64,000 nucleotides of DNA from Undaria pinnatifida (GCA_012845835.1 JABAKD010000014.1:6545396-6609395), one strand, 5' to 3'; positions 24,235-38,300 are shown, numbered from the stretch's first letter. Notes: a model not told the origin generated them from the sequence alone. Numbers and translations are program-made.

Positions 24235-26254
24235 ATCTATTAGTGAAGGAGATGTATAGTATATATGTGAAGAAAAAAAACTTACATAAAAAAGAAAGAA
24301 AACAAAAAGACAAATAAAAGGAAACCAAGCATAGAGAGGGTCCGTAGGTTTGCATGGTACTATCTGTGTACACGTAAAAAGTGCAACTTAAAAAGAAAGA
24401 GAGTCGGTAGATTTGCATAGTACTGACATACAAGTAGTGTGGTGGTGTTTCGTGCACAAGATTGTCTACAGACGGCATCATGGGCGACATCAAGGTGAGA
24501 CGAGGAATTTGGGGGGGCGCTTTACGTACATTGTCTATTGGTTGGTAGGGGTGCACTCGTAGTATACAAATAGGCATTGTTATAGGTAGGGGTCGATACA
24601 ACCCCCCCCTCCCCCCCGTGTACACGGGCCCCGAACCGTAGCAACGTCCACTACCTCGTAGAATCCTCTCACTGTATTCCCTCCCTGGTGCATATAGGTT
24701 CCCTCTTCCGGCCTCCGCCGACTATCTGATCCAGCGCACATGATTTCTGCGCTTTACGTATGGTATGTACCTGGTATATGTACAGCCATGGTCCCGCGTT
24801 AGTGCGGTACTGTACCCTTTAGTGCGAGGTCCCAGTTTAGTGCGGTGAACATCGCGTGGCATGACCTCGTCCTACAGAGTACTATGCTATGCCGCACTAT
24901 ACCGGGATAGCTCGGGGTCCCACTTTAGTGCGGGTATTGTCGTCTGGCAATGCACCGCACTATAGAGGGACCACGACTACTGTACTACTGTATGTATCCA
25001 AATATGAAGAATCGGCTATATATCGTGCATGCGGGGGCCCCCCATGATTCACATACAGTTATAACGAGGTCGATATCTGATTGGTACGGATCACTCGAAC
25101 AATCGATCGCTGCGGTCCCCTTTCTAGACTTGAAGCATAAAAAACTCGGGGGAGATTCCGCAGTGATTGTCGGTCGGGGTCGGTGGGGAACCTGTACGAT
25201 AAACCTTTGGGGGGGGTACTCATTGGGGAGTTATTCTAGCGCGTTTGGTTGTAGACGTTGCTGTGGTTTGGCTTCCATGTATACGGGGGGCGGGAGGGGG
25301 GGGGGGGCGTAGACCGTAGCTGGGGGGTGGGTAAGGTAGGGTTTGTTTGTTTGTGGTTAGGTAGATACGATTGGCTATGAGAGCACGGACGCGTGTTTCC
25401 TTGGGGGGACGGGACGATGTAGGGTAAGATTTTTGTAGTTAGAGACGAATAGCATTTTCTAGGGGGGGTCGGGTAGGTACTTTTAACAAAAATATTGACA
25501 CGACGTCAGCTGTGTATTTGACGACCTTAGGGTCGATCCTCATCTTTGCAAGCTGCGTACTAGATCGATCGCCCGCCTTTAGTAAGATTCATAAATCAAA
25601 ACCTAACATAAGATGACATTGTATTATGCTACCTGTCACGTATAACCAATTGACATACGTACCAATAATTATCTGAACACTTTGATGTATTAATACCCTC
25701 TCATTGGTTAATGTTTTATTAGGTAGTAGTAGTGTACCGCTTTGGTCTACCTTATTAAAGTAGTAGTAGTAGTAGTAGTAGGGTACTTGTGTACTACTGT
25801 AGGTAAGTGGTAAAAGCAAAATCCAATACCAGGTATAGACTATATATCTTTTTACCATTGCACTTTCTACTATACTGCTGTAGCATGTACATGGCGGATG
25901 GTTTTATCAGGGTTGTTAGTACTTGTGGTGTAATACACGGGTAAGTTTTTTCTATAGTCTAATGGTTTTGTACGTAAGTACTATAGATACAAACGAGATT
26001 CTTGGGGGGTAAGGTAGGGAAAGGTTTTCGCACGTACGTGGAAATGAGCGATGCTTTCTAGGGGGGGGGGTGAGGCAGGGTAAGTGCTTCGTGCGTAGGT
26101 AAATGCGAATGGCAGTTTTTTTTCCTAAGAGAGCATGGACGAGTGTTTTCTTCGGGGGGGTAGGGTAAAGTAGGGCAATGTGTAATTTGTTTGGTAGGTA
26201 GGTAGAGACGAATGGATATCATCGCTAACGGAGGCACGGACGCGTGTCTTCTAG

Positions 26255-26455
26255 AGGTGACGGCATTTGTCCCGCTTCCATTCCGATCGGAAAGGTTGTG
26301 GTGACCGGGAAAGATCGATGCCTCCACGTGGCCCCGGTTGGAGAAGCCAGGGAGGGTTTCGTTATCCTTAACCTTCCTCGGGCCGAGCTGAACGCGATCA
26401 AAAACACGACAAGGATACAAGAGGGGCAGTATGATATGAAGAGGAAACTGACTGA
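26255..26455 (+). CDS. Candidate exon conserved between segment copies (copy 2)
   Basis: Equivalent of 10467-10664. The frame is preserved with mostly conservative changes, again entered by a tctag acceptor and ending near a gtattg donor. Function is unknown. Confidence 0.35.
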
Positions 26456-26864
26456 CTGGTATTGATGCTTTTTGTTTTGCTGTTGTTGTTGGCATACGAG
26501 ATTATAGAAGTATTTTTTTTCCAGTGGAGGCGTTCGAAGCGCTGAGCCCATAACGGGGCAGGTATATGGGTGGTTAGTGGTACCCAATTGCATTTCTTCA
26601 AATACTGTTGTGAGAAGCTGTGCACGAGTTTGGCGGATGAATTGTGCATAGGAAACGTGCCGTATTTGGAGTTTTAATTGTTGTGTTTTGGTTATATTTC
26701 GCCCCCACCAAGCAGAAATTTTGATAGTTGTTTCATTTTACCCGCCGACAATGTGAAACCCTCGGTGCAAATTATGTCTCTATTAACAACTGCAAGTTTT
26801 GCTTTTTGTGTATAGTACGAAATACATGTTGACATGTGGTATTGGATACTACCGTTTGTCCTCC

Positions 26865-27260
26865 CTCGATACCGGTACTCGACACTTCGGTAATTTCGGT
26901 ACTACTAGCTCGATACCGGTATCCAACACTTCAGCAAGCTCGGTTAAAACTCGACACCTGTAGCCGACAATTTGGGAGCTTCGCTGCGGCCTTGATACCG
27001 GTACCTAACACTTCGGCAAGTTCTGTATAACGTTGATACTGGTACCCCAGGTACCAGAACAGAATACCCTCGGCCACAATACCGGGCGTACGTGTATTTT
27101 CTCGGCACGGGATCGATCCTGGTACCCGACACTCGGGTAGTCTAGGTTTGAATTCGATACCGGTACCCGGCAGCTCGATAATAACGGTATTAACTTGATA
27201 TCCTTCGGTAACTTCGCCAAGGCCTCGATACCGGCACCCGACACGGTGGTAAGTTCGCTA
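26865..27260 (+). repeat. GGTACC-rich mini-satellite, copy 2
   Basis: Counterpart of 11085-11425, built from degenerate 'gataccggtacccgacacttcgg' type words. It diverges clearly from the first copy in order and length. Confidence 0.65.
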
Positions 27261-27527
27261 CTCGCGCCAAAACAAACTCTTGGCACCAGTTTACCCCACC
27301 GACGACGCACTTGATACATACCAGGTACCTGATAGTGTATCGGTTCTGAAAAACAACTTGGATTTAACATGTAGGCTGCCCCTTTATAAGCCTATGCAAA
27401 ACCTATCTATTATCTTTTTTTCACGTATTGGTGTTAATTTCTCAGTGGGTTTCGTACATGTTTACTTTGCTATTTTTTACGGGCATTTAGCATCCAATTC
27501 CCTCTCTTTACTAGTATAGTCTCTAAT

Positions 27528-28414
27528 GCACCTGTGTTGCACCCCTCACAAAATTCCCGAATTCTTCAAAATCGGGACTCATTTGATAGGCTGGAACCAC
27601 ATCTACATTCCTTAGGCCAACTCCGTAAGTCTGCAACACACCCTGCTGTGCTTAGGCAATTACATTTTGCAGGGTACATGCGCGTACCCTAGTGCTATCA
27701 CTAGAGCTCACCAAAACGGCAGATATTTTCAGGTCGATTTAGGGACGCGACCACGTCGCGCTGAAAGTTGGATTTGTGCTTCCATAATTTTTTTGCGACC
27801 CGTGTTACGACAAAAGTAGCACTTTTTGTCTGAAAATTTCCTGAATGACGGGGCTCCTTAATCCAAAATCGTCGGAAATAGGACATTTTTTTTGCATGAC
27901 GCTCGTTGTGAACTTGCTACTTGTAGGCCGTGTGGGGGTTGTTATCGGGTAGCAGCTGTATTTTTCTCCAAAATCAGTTTTTTGGGAGAGGTCTTCAGCT
28001 CCCAAATTGAGGAACCTCAGAAAAAAATGGTGCGCACCTCTATCGTAGCACGCGTCTTGCACAGTTTTTTTCAAGTTTGAGCACAGTAGTTTTCGCTGAA
28101 AATTTCGCCGGTGTAAAAACACCAGGCTCCAAGTTAAATAAAAAGTTGTGCATACCAAGCCTTGGAAGCACAAATCCAACTTTCAGCGACGTGGTCACGT
28201 ATCTAAATCGACATGAAATTATCTGCCGTTTTGGTGAGCTCTAGTGATAGCACAAAGGTACATGCTTGCACCCTGCCACGTTAGTTTATTGTTCCAAGAC
28301 GGCAGGGTATGTGTTGCAGAATTACGGAGTTTCCGTAAGGAATGTGGGTATAGTTCCAGTCTCTAAATTGAGTCCTGTTTTTTTTCCATTTGTGAGGGGC
28401 GCAACAGCAGTTGA
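27528..28414. mobile_element. Foldback element with ~260-bp terminal inverted repeats
   Basis: The left arm (about 27531-27790) reads almost identically to the reverse complement of the right arm (about 28150-28410). Shared words include 'cccctcacaaa', 'actccgtaa.tctgcaacaca', 'gctatcactagagctc', 'accaaaacggcagata' and 'gaaagttggatttgtgctt'. The flanks show an imperfect 9-bp direct repeat (gtctctaat / gcgcctaat). The site is empty in segment copy 1 near 12410, so insertion followed or accompanied divergence of the copies. The core (27797-28060) is a family A TIR element nested inside. There is no coding capacity. Long TIRs and a 9-bp target duplication are Mutator-like traits, but that assignment is inference. 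Confidence 0.8.
27797..28060 (+). mobile_element. TIR element family A nested in the foldback
   Basis: Begins 'cgtgttacgacaaaagtagc' and ends 'ctatcgtagcacgcgtc'. The interior has the family words 'ctgaatgacggggctcctta', 'aaaatcgtcgga', 'ctccaaaatcag' and 'agctcccaaattgagg'. Confidence 0.75.
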
Positions 28415-30900
28415 GCGCCTAATTTCTTGTTTCCCTTCTCGTCTCCCTTTATCACGACCAACACGTACTCACTCACTCGTGGTCCGAGATAATTTTCCAC
28501 ACAATATTACGAGCCAGGAACAACGGTAAAAACTATCGAAATGGACTCAAGCTTCGCTAGAGTATTCAAGGGGGGCTAAGGCCCAAGAGAGGAGGGTGTA
28601 CAAGTGGAGTAAGCCTGTCTTAAGTGCTGAGCACTCTCGGACTAATCCCACGGGGTAGGAATGAACCAGACTTTAACAGTTTTTTGCGCTCCTAAAGTGA
28701 GGAGGCGAACACATCTCACCCCAAACATGGCTCGGGAGCCATCCCACGCTAGTTAGGGGTGCATGCAGCATGAGTCCCTGAGGTCCTCACACGAGGGGCT
28801 CAATATCTCACCCGAAAAATGACTTCGAAGGCGTTCGTTCGCACAACTCGGCCAAGCTTCTATGCCTTGTAGTCCTGAAAAAAAATGCACTCGTGATTTT
28901 TTTTCACTAACCGGTAGGTCCTCACAGAAGGAACTCAATTGGCCTGGGACGTTTAGGCGCTATAACTGCAACCCATATCGTGGGATGACTCTCGAAAGCA
29001 TCTCTCGCGCACAGTCCGACCAACACTTCTGTGCGCTCGTCCTACAACAAACATACTAAAACAAACATACTCGTGTAAGAGTTGTTCTACGGTAGCCCCC
29101 CCAACTACATTCTTTAACGAAATCACCGGTTTCAAAACCAGCGCCCCCGGTCGTATGTCCTGAAAATACGGGTGTCCCTCGACACCCCGATGTTGTTGAT
29201 CGTTAGACCTTTGCACACAAGAAAATGTATGGATATATATACATTTTATCAATGTATTACCCTTCTTTGTGTCGAGTAGCCATGAAATGTCCGTTAAAGA
29301 AAATCGCTAGAGTTTTGGGAGGGGCTATCGTAGAACCAGTCAAAAGCATCAGAACAACCCCGGCAGTTCCTTGTATGAGAATTTTCATCGGCCAGAAAAA
29401 AAACGTTCAACCCCAAAACTGCAACCCCTACTGTGTGAGGACCTCTCAATTGTACATTCACCAACTACTATTAACAGCCTGGTATAGGTTACGACACTAG
29501 TCAACGTGGGTGCACAGTGCCGTGTGCCTCGCGAGTTTGATTTACGTCAAGCCCGCGATTTTCTCGTGTAAAAAGAGCTCTCTTAAATCGCGGCCTTCAC
29601 CGTACTGCTCATACTATGCAATGCGCAAAATGGCGTTGGCCTTTCCTTGTGTTACGTAGCTCTTCGGAGCTAGCTAAATCTGCTTCGAGTTTTATTTGTT
29701 TTTGCTATACATATCGCAGCAGGATTCATTGCCTATATTCGTTCGGTGTGGACATACTAAAATACCAATGGGTTTTATCAAAGCATAAGGACAACCTCCA
29801 ACGCACGATTTTGTCTTCCGGTCTGAGCTACGAAAGGAACACAGGGTGCGTGGTACAAGCATCACTCGTCAGGCCCACCACCCATCCACCGACGTCCACC
29901 TACCGGTTCGCACCCACCGATCCCCGTAGCCCACTCACATACCCCCCCCCCCCCCAAGGCCCACCTTCACCTTTCCTTCCGCATTCACCTGCCCACTTGC
30001 CCGCCCGACCACCCACCCAACCACCGTGAGCGTCAGTTTGAAATTCGCAGACTGGATTTTGCTTTTGCAACCAGCAGCAAAAACAGCTGAAACTAACCGA
30101 GACGCACGCACAAAGCTTCCGACACACTGCCTCCATCCCTACCCCTCAACCAGGCCCTACAACTCTGTGGGGATGTTTCTTTACGAGTGATCGAAGCTCA
30201 AGCTCCACATTGGAGGATATCCAACATAGTACCATGCTCTAATAGCTGTTGCATTAGGTTTCATATTTACGCTTACGCTCGTTCCTGTTTACGCTATTAT
30301 AGTGGCTTCGAGCTTGAAAGATCAATGTGACATCTTCAGCTGTGCCCTATGCAGCTGTCCAAGGGCACCCCCGCCCCCCCGTCCGCCACCGCACCCACCT
30401 CTTCACGCAATCTGCCTAGCAGTCGGTGCTCGTTGACCGACAAACATCAAGCCTAAGAAAAAAACATGTATCGGGGGGAAGAAGGAAAGACACCCGTGAC
30501 CACGGCCTGTCCAGACGTCGCCGACCGTAAACACTCTCTCGTCACACGCGAGTTGACCTGGACGCGTAAAGGTTTTGACATGGCGCAAAAATATCAAAAT
30601 ATACACGCGGGCAGAAAAGAGTCCACGCCGTATTGCTCTGCTCAGTGTATCTTGAGATCAATAATACTTCAGTATAACCAGGGTGAAGCACACAAAAAAG
30701 AGAAAACGGAGCCACATTCCTAGAAAAGTCAAAACGGAAAACGATCGGTGAGCTCGTTGTGATCTTCGTTCGAATCGATAAATGACGTTTTTTCACAACT
30801 TTTCTACTCGATGGTTTTAGTAACCTCCCCTGTCTGGCTCCTGGAAAAAAAATCACTTGCGTCGGCAAATTTTCTTTTTGTGCTCTCCTGGTATTATAAC
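28415..30900. other. Decayed duplicate spacer, no gene supported
   Basis: Weak counterparts of 12410-13560 occur here (see the duplication entry). The C-rich block 29878-30025 parallels 13310-13390. Short repeated phrases such as 'gtcctcacac.aggg' and 'ctgcaaccc' recur at 28788, 28916, 28965 and 29418. No exon could be supported. Confidence 0.5.
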
Positions 30901-30902
30901 AG

Positions 30903-31230
<328 letters not shown>

Positions 31231-31518
31231 AACAACTAGTAGATAGTGGGCAAAATATGTTCGGTCGGGAACCCTCGGTCGAAAATGTTTTAAACGATTT
31301 CTCGACCAACAAAAAAAAATCCCATCCTAAAGAAAAAATCCATCCTGAACTTTTATTTTACCCTGTTAGCTGTCGAATTTCTTGTTTCCTCGTACTTTTC
31401 AGGCTCTTATGGCTCCGCCCTTCGTGCAGGAGCGGCCTGCACACAAGCTGTGCAGGTCGAAACAGGTCAGTTTCGACCTCGCGCGTTGTTCCTAGACCAA
31501 TCGACCACTGCCTCGCGG

Positions 31519-31548
31519 AACCCTAACCCTAACCCCAACCCTAACCCC
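31519..31548 (+). repeat. Interstitial telomere-like repeat (CCCTAA type)
   Basis: About five units of aaccct/aacccc. Similar tracts occur at 41251-41272 and 47325-47350 inside the RCC1-BTB gene. Confidence 0.85.
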
Positions 31549-32158
31549 GCCTATAATCCCAATGTTTTGGGGGGCTCGAGGTCGGCAGGGTCAGTCACGC
31601 GGCCACGCCGCGTGTTTTGATGGAGTTTCGCAAAAATAATGGGGGGGGGCGAAATACCAGCTTCGACCAACAAGACAAACGATCAGCACAGCAGTATGAT
31701 ATAAATGAGCAGAGGCCGCTCCTGCACATAGCCCAGGGCGCGTCGCTCTTGCGGGACTCTTTCTTATGAGAGTGCCGGTAAACTAGCGTACTTCTGTAGT
31801 TCGGCCCCAGCGGCCTACAACGAGATTTAACCCCCTTGTAATTGCACTTACATCCTTTGGGAGCACAGCACGTATTTGGAATTAGAGTGCACTTGCAGGA
31901 TTTTTTTTTGCGGTGGTAAAAGGACAGCACGCACGTGTTTGGGGTCAAACAACTTGGATTTAGTGTTCGTGGTAGGATATTTTTCGGCGTTAATCGCTTG
32001 CTCGTTCGAGCACGCTACAAACACAGCCCAGCAAGCAGACAGTGCTCGTAGTACCCAGTATCACCCAGTTCCCCAAACAGCTCGGTGCTGCTGCTGCTGC
32101 TGCTGCTGCTGCTTTTAAAAGAAATTGTACGGTACACAAGAAGGTAAAATCTGGTACT

Positions 32159-32189
<31 letters not shown>

Positions 32190-32224
32190 CATCCTCCGGC
32201 GGATGGGGAAAAATAAAGCTTTAG
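32190..32224 (-). mobile_element. 3' end of a SINE-like element (minus)
   Basis: Read on the minus strand, it ends with a 'ctttatttttccccatccg' type word and a small inverted repeat (catcc..ggatg), followed directly by about 28 A. This is the 3' tail shared with 46020-46157 and 36376-36540. The body is poorly preserved in this copy. Confidence 0.6.
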
Positions 32225-32375
32225 CGTTTGCCGTTTGCTAGTGTATAAAACAAATCATGGAAGCATACCCCTTGTTATGTACTCGGAGTAGAATGGTTTT
32301 CACTTGCAGCTCTTTGCTGAATCGATCGATGTATCACTTGTGTTTTGGCGTATCTATGCCTGACTCTGGCTGGCG

Positions 32376-35300
32376 ATGGACGTGGACAACGACAAGGAAG
32401 AAGAGCGAGAGCTCTATGGGGTGAGTGGTGGGTGGCTATGCAACGCACCATCCAATTGTCGCGGCGAAGCCCAGCGTGTGCGCCCCAGACACATGCTAGA
32501 CATACTGCGCCAATTCGCACGCGTATGTACGACTCAATTTTGTTTTCGGTGCAAATGCTATTTCCTCTTCAATTGTTGTCGTGCTCGCCATGGAAGATGT
32601 CGCGCACTTGCACGCCGAGGGTACACTAGCCGTAACCACGCATGTAAATTGTGCTAGAAGGCAGTTCTCTTAGCTCCCCTCCTTCCCGCTGGCGGCGTCG
32701 AGTCTCCTGGTTGACTTTGTGCAGAAAGCCATGGGCGATGCAAGGGAGGTTCCGCCGCATTTTTATTCGGATCCCCGTATTATATAGGGAATTAAGTGGG
32801 AAATGTATATTTGCTGACGGGCCATCTTTGGTTCCAGTATTTTGATAAGCCACGGCGGCGTCATGGTGTTTGGGCCCTTGATGCATCGCGCAAAAGCGTG
32901 GGTCTGCCCCAGTTGTTGTAGAAAAGGTATTGCTGTTCTCTGTGCCTATGTACAAGACCACGTTGGCATTCCATGCTGCATCTTCCCCATATACAGCACT
33001 TTCTATGTGGCGTCATGTATTGTCCACCTTGCCGTGACAAAAAGTTCCTTCGTTCATAATTACAGCAGCACGCAGATACGAAATACCGGCACAGGCATCA
33101 GCAGTATAGCAGCTGCTCAGCTGCTGTGGTGTACCAGGTCGTCTACAACTGCTGCAGGACTGCATCTACGTTTCGAGCACGCACGACGTGGCGATGTAGA
33201 CTGTTAACAGGATTCGTTTGCAGGAGAAATGACGACGACGATTATCATGATGATCATGACGATCGATGTTCATGACGTTGTCACGTTAGACATACCCTGG
33301 GTATGGCTTATTTCCCAGAAGTTTATCCCGCGGGTATGAGGTATTCTCATTTTGCACATCTTGGCTTTTTTGGCCGATACACGCTGCACGCTCCATATGA
33401 TGCGTGTATGATATTCTCGCTGCGTGGCAGAAGCGTCTGCGGCACCGGCTACAGCACCCATAACAGCACCCGGGTGCAGAAAGGCATGAAGAAAACGAAC
33501 AAACCTAGTTTCCAACGATATTGTATTGAGTATCAGCTACTTCCTCAGTTGAGGCCAGTCGTTCAAACGTATTCTGGCTAAACAAACTGCATCCCCAACC
33601 GTGCCATGGCTCAATGCTTGATCCTAAACTAGCTGCACACACAGCCTTCTTGTTCCTGCTCGCTCTGTCGCCGCTGCAGTTCGGCCAGAACACGGCGGGA
33701 GAACTGGGGCTGGGCGACACGATAGAACGACGGACGCCGACACGCTCTGATTTCTGCCTGGGCAAGGACGTCGTGTTGGTTACCGCTGGTAACGAACACA
33801 CCGCTATCCTTACCAACACTGGGGAGGTGAGCGAGAAGACACCACCGCTTGCTGTAATAGCAGCAGCAGGGGGGGTGGTGGTGGTTGGTGGTGGATGGTG
33901 GTGGATGGTGGTGGTGGTGGTGGTGGTGGTGGTGGTTGGTGGTGGTACTGGTGGTGGTGGTGGTGGTGGTGGTGGTAGCGCTATTGTCGCGTTAAATTGG
34001 AACAGTAGCCGTAGCGGCAACAGCAGGTGTGGTAGTAGTACACACTCGAAGTAGTAGTAGTAGCAGCCGTAGTAGCCGTAGAAGTAATGGTAGTGGTGGT
34101 GGTTGTAGGGTTGTGTTATTTATAGCAAAATACCAGATATGAAATAGCAGAGTAGGATTGGGAGCAAGACCAGGAGAAAATGCAGCAGGAGTACTAGTGT
34201 AAGGTACGATGTTATAGAGGAATGGGAATGCTGACGTATTGAAATAGTAGCAGTAGCAACAGCAGTAGCAGCTTTGAATGTCATCAGTAGCAGAAGGCTC
34301 GCTCAGATAACACGAAACGCATGCGACCCGAATGACGAGTCTTAGTTTATACGCAGCAACAACGTTGCTCCTGTTCGATTCCCTGTCTCAGCTTCCGATC
34401 TGCGAGACGGATCTCCAACCCCGCCCAGCCCAGCCCGTCCCAGCCCAGCCCACCTGGACAGCTACACCCCCCCCTACCTCCTCGCGGCACGCCTTCCAGC
34501 CCAACCTGGCCCATCAGAGCGTCACCCCCCCCCCCCCGCCGCCGTCTTCACTCCTCTCCCCTCTCCAACCCTCTCCTCTCACCCCCCTCCCGCTCTCCAC
34601 TGCCCCCTACAAGGTGTACTCCTGCGGCAACAACGACGAAGGACAATGCGGGATAGGAGAAATCGAGGGTGTGGTTCCGGAGAGGGTGCCTTCCTTCTCG
34701 AAGGTTCGGAGGTGTTCATCTCTGATTTGGCTATGGAGGCTAGTGTGTGAGTTGTGATAACGTTACACCGTACGACCTACCCAACGATATCAGCCCACCC
34801 AGAGACCCCGTCCTGATTCTTCGTCCTCTAAGGTACACGCATTATGTGGCCACAGACTGTGAGACACATACGAAACATTGAGACAAAATGGTCGCAAACG
34901 AATCGAGGAATGGCAAATGGAAAAATGCCAACTCACCGTGTACGAAAAGCACGCACACAAAAGCAAGCTAGACAATGAATAAGAATTGGACAAAACGAAA
35001 AATAAAGGAAATCCGGTTGTTCTATATGACCACCAAAGTATTCATTTTTGGGTTGGACAAATCTCTCCGGCTAGCGTTGATCTCCGGGCCCCTTCCCTTG
35101 GCACGTACTAGCACCTGGGAGCACACGATCACAACCGTTCCGATTTCTCCGACGCGCAAACCGACAACTTCTTGGAGAATGTTTTCGAGTTATCACTCCT
35201 GTACCACCGTTTCAAGGGCCTTTTGATATACAACTGCGAGCGGAAGTATTCGAACCGTTGGGTTATCTGCATGAAATACGAAAATGTATTTTATGTTTTA

Positions 35301-38300
35301 CGTCCATGTACGCCCAGAGCCGTTCTACGTATAGGTAGTAAGAGGCTCGAGCCCGAGGTTCTTAGCGAGCTATGATTTTTTTCATTTTAAGACGCAAGCT
35401 TCGTGTTTGTTTTGGTGTTCCATGTTCACGCCTCTTGACGCGTGAAAAACGCTCTCTCCAGCTGTTTTTTACGCCCATTTGTTTTTGTGTGGATTCCTCT
35501 CCCCCCTAAGACTCAAGTAACAAGCGGTCTTAGTAGGATACAGCTCACTCTTCATGCGACTCGCCGAACATGTCACTGGGCTCCACGCTTGGTGCAAGCA
35601 ATGTCTGCCTGGTCGGTGAAAACTCGACATGCTCCGTCCCGGCATGTAGGAATACGAGGGTCTAATAGCTGTTGTCATACGATTACGGCCATACATGAAT
35701 ATCGAGTACACCCCCCTAAGACTCAAGCAAAGCGTCACACCACCACCCCGCTCGCCGAGGCCGCTTTACCAGTCGTGGTACACAACACACACCAGATAAC
35801 GTGCAAAAGTATTTCGGGTATTTGTTTTAAATAGACCCTACAGATAAAGAAAAGGCACACTGCGATTTTCGACTATTGTTTTACATCATACCTGGTACCT
35901 GGTACCAGATAAAACTACCACAATTTTTTTCTTGGCACGAGTTTGGAGCCCCCCCCCCCCCCCCCCCCGCCTATCCCCCCGCACGCTCGCCTTCCCGTCC
36001 GAAAAACATGCCGGAAAACCCTCGTACCCAGGTGTCTCTCGAAGAGCCCAGCTTTCGACCCGCTGGTCGCGTCACCCTGGTCAACTCCGGCAATGGTTGT
36101 GAGCACCTTCTTGTCGTTACGGCGGATGGGGAGCTTCAGGCTTGCGGCTGCAATGGCTCGTGAGTACTTAGCGTTCTTATTTATTTTTTTAGTTTGAATT
36201 CTAGATCTTGCCCCATCCTTTTGAGTTCCCACTATGTTTGAATTTTGATGTTGCACACAAACAGCAAAGCAGGAAGCTGCAGACGTTTGGGTGCAATTGC
36301 TCGTGGGTCGTGATCGTTTTTTTTTTTTTCAAGTGCGGGAGTTTGGCGGTGTGCACACGTACTTTTTTTGTTTTTAATCCTCCGGTGGACGGGGAAAGGT
36401 AAAGCTTTAGGTTCGCCACACTTCCAAGTATTTTCATACATTTCGCGTTTTCGTACTTGTCGTGTGTCCATTTGACTCAATTGTATTCGTAATCCAGCTC
36501 TAGCTGGCGTACAGTAAGCAGGGGGGCTTCAGACTCGCGGCTGCAATGGCACGTGGGCCTGGAGGGCGTTTTTGACATTGGAGTTTTCCGGTGTGCACAC
36601 GTACAGTAAGCACTCCAACGCCAGTCTGCCATAAGACCGATGGGTATGGCAGGAAATGCGAATGCGAATGATGACCTGCATTTTGTTTCGCCGCCTGGCA
36701 TTATTTTCTCGAAGAGAGATTTGCTGGACGTTGGTATAATACACAGAAATCCCAGAGTGGACAAATGCTTTTGGTTCTTATAAAACTACGAAGGCTTGTG
36801 TACGAGGGGTCAGCATACAGTCCAGAAACTCCACCAAGTACCAACTGGGCACCTACTCGCGATCGTCAAACAACTCCAAAGATGGCGAGCAGGACTGCAT
36901 ACACGTCCCAGGTTCCCGTGCTCCCGGTGGAGCTCTCAGGGGGTTATGTGGGCGCTCACACGAGTGAGCAAAAAGTTTGGTGGCAGACTGATGTCTCAAG
37001 AAGCGCTGAAGGTGTACCAGGCACTCCCCTTGGCGTGAGCAGCGGTGAGCTGCAAAGAGATCGGCGCCAAAAAAGTAAAGAGTACAAGCAGCAGACGAGA
37101 GCCCGAAAAAGTTATTATACCAGGTATAGAGTACAAGCAGCAGCCGCGAGCCCAAAAATCGTTATTATACCAGGTATAGAGTACAAGCAGCAGTCAAAAT
37201 ATGCAAGAGGGTCCAAATATATTCCAAAATTCGACCATGGGGCTGCTACTGCTTCAAGCTGCTTGATGACACAGAAGAAGCACACGGAGTTGTCGACGGG
37301 ACCCAGCTACAAAGGCAACCGTACCTTCAGTGTGAAGGGAACGCAGTCCCGTTGTGCGGCGTCGCGTGCACCAGTAGGGAACTCCCTCTCCAAACCTAGC
37401 TCCCATCATCATCCGCCTCCTGTCCTGCCGCGCCCGAACCACCCAACCCCGGCTCTTCAGCAAACGTTGCAGCCATGCCCTCCCTCATCGTCTGCAAGTT
37501 GGCCAAGGTGGCTGCTGCGGCGGACAGGACTGCTGCCATCGTTGAGCTATCGTCATGGGACATACTCGACTGTCACCCACGCACGCGGCTGAGGTTCTCG
37601 ATGCCCTCTGCTGGTGCTGGTGGTTTGTGAAGGCGGGGTAACTTCTTGGGGATTTTGATGGGCATTTTGGCAATCGAATGCACCCTTGGGATTCGAACAA
37701 AAAGGCAGCATTTCGGCCATTTCAAAATACTGGTCGGCATTTTTTTGCCTCATTTCCTCTTATACCACTGTGCATCGGATATTTCAGCTAAATGCAGTCT
37801 TGGATTCGCATTTTATGACTGCATTGTTTAACCATAACCATCGGTCTAACCGGAGTCTTTTGCGAAAACAACGGTCTGCGAAAACCGCAGTCCAATACCA
37901 AACAGCAGTCGATAAAAACCGCAGTCCCCTCCTCCCTCCCCCATCCGCCATCCCCGCCCGCCCTGCCGCCTAAACCTACACGCCTTCTGTGGATGGGCGG
38001 CCATTTTTCTCGACTGGCTGGCCGGTGATAACCGACGACCATGGTTTTGTTTCATCTCTTCGGACCGGATTATCCTCTTAGGGGCCAACTGGGGCACGGG
38101 CACGCGGGGAGGAGCATCTGCTCACCGAAACTGGTCGGCCACCTTGCCGGCCTCCGAGTGTCCAAGGTGATGGGGGTTTTATCGTAGCCTTCGCGCGTGC
38201 GCGTGCATGTAAGTGTAAGCACCCGTATGTTCGTGTATTGTGTGTGATTGTGCGTATATGTGTGTAATTGTGCGTGTTTGCGTGTTTTGTGCGCGTGTAT

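Larger units (their letters stand above)
18090..27270 (+). repeat. Segmental duplication, copy 2
   Basis: Direct copy of 2359-11420 starting at the first base after the gap. Differences include single-base changes, many 1-3 bp indels, an in-frame extra Asp/Ser repeat near 20065-20105, a short local duplication near 21830-21885, and beyond the strong match an inserted foldback element (27528-28414). Confidence 0.93.
31231..32375. other. Spacer upstream of the RCC1-BTB gene
   Basis: It contains a telomere-like tract (31519-31548), a (GCT)n run (32086-32115), a run of about 28 T (32162-32189) and the SINE-like 3' end at 32190-32224. No TATA-like promoter element could be chosen with confidence. 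Confidence 0.5.
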
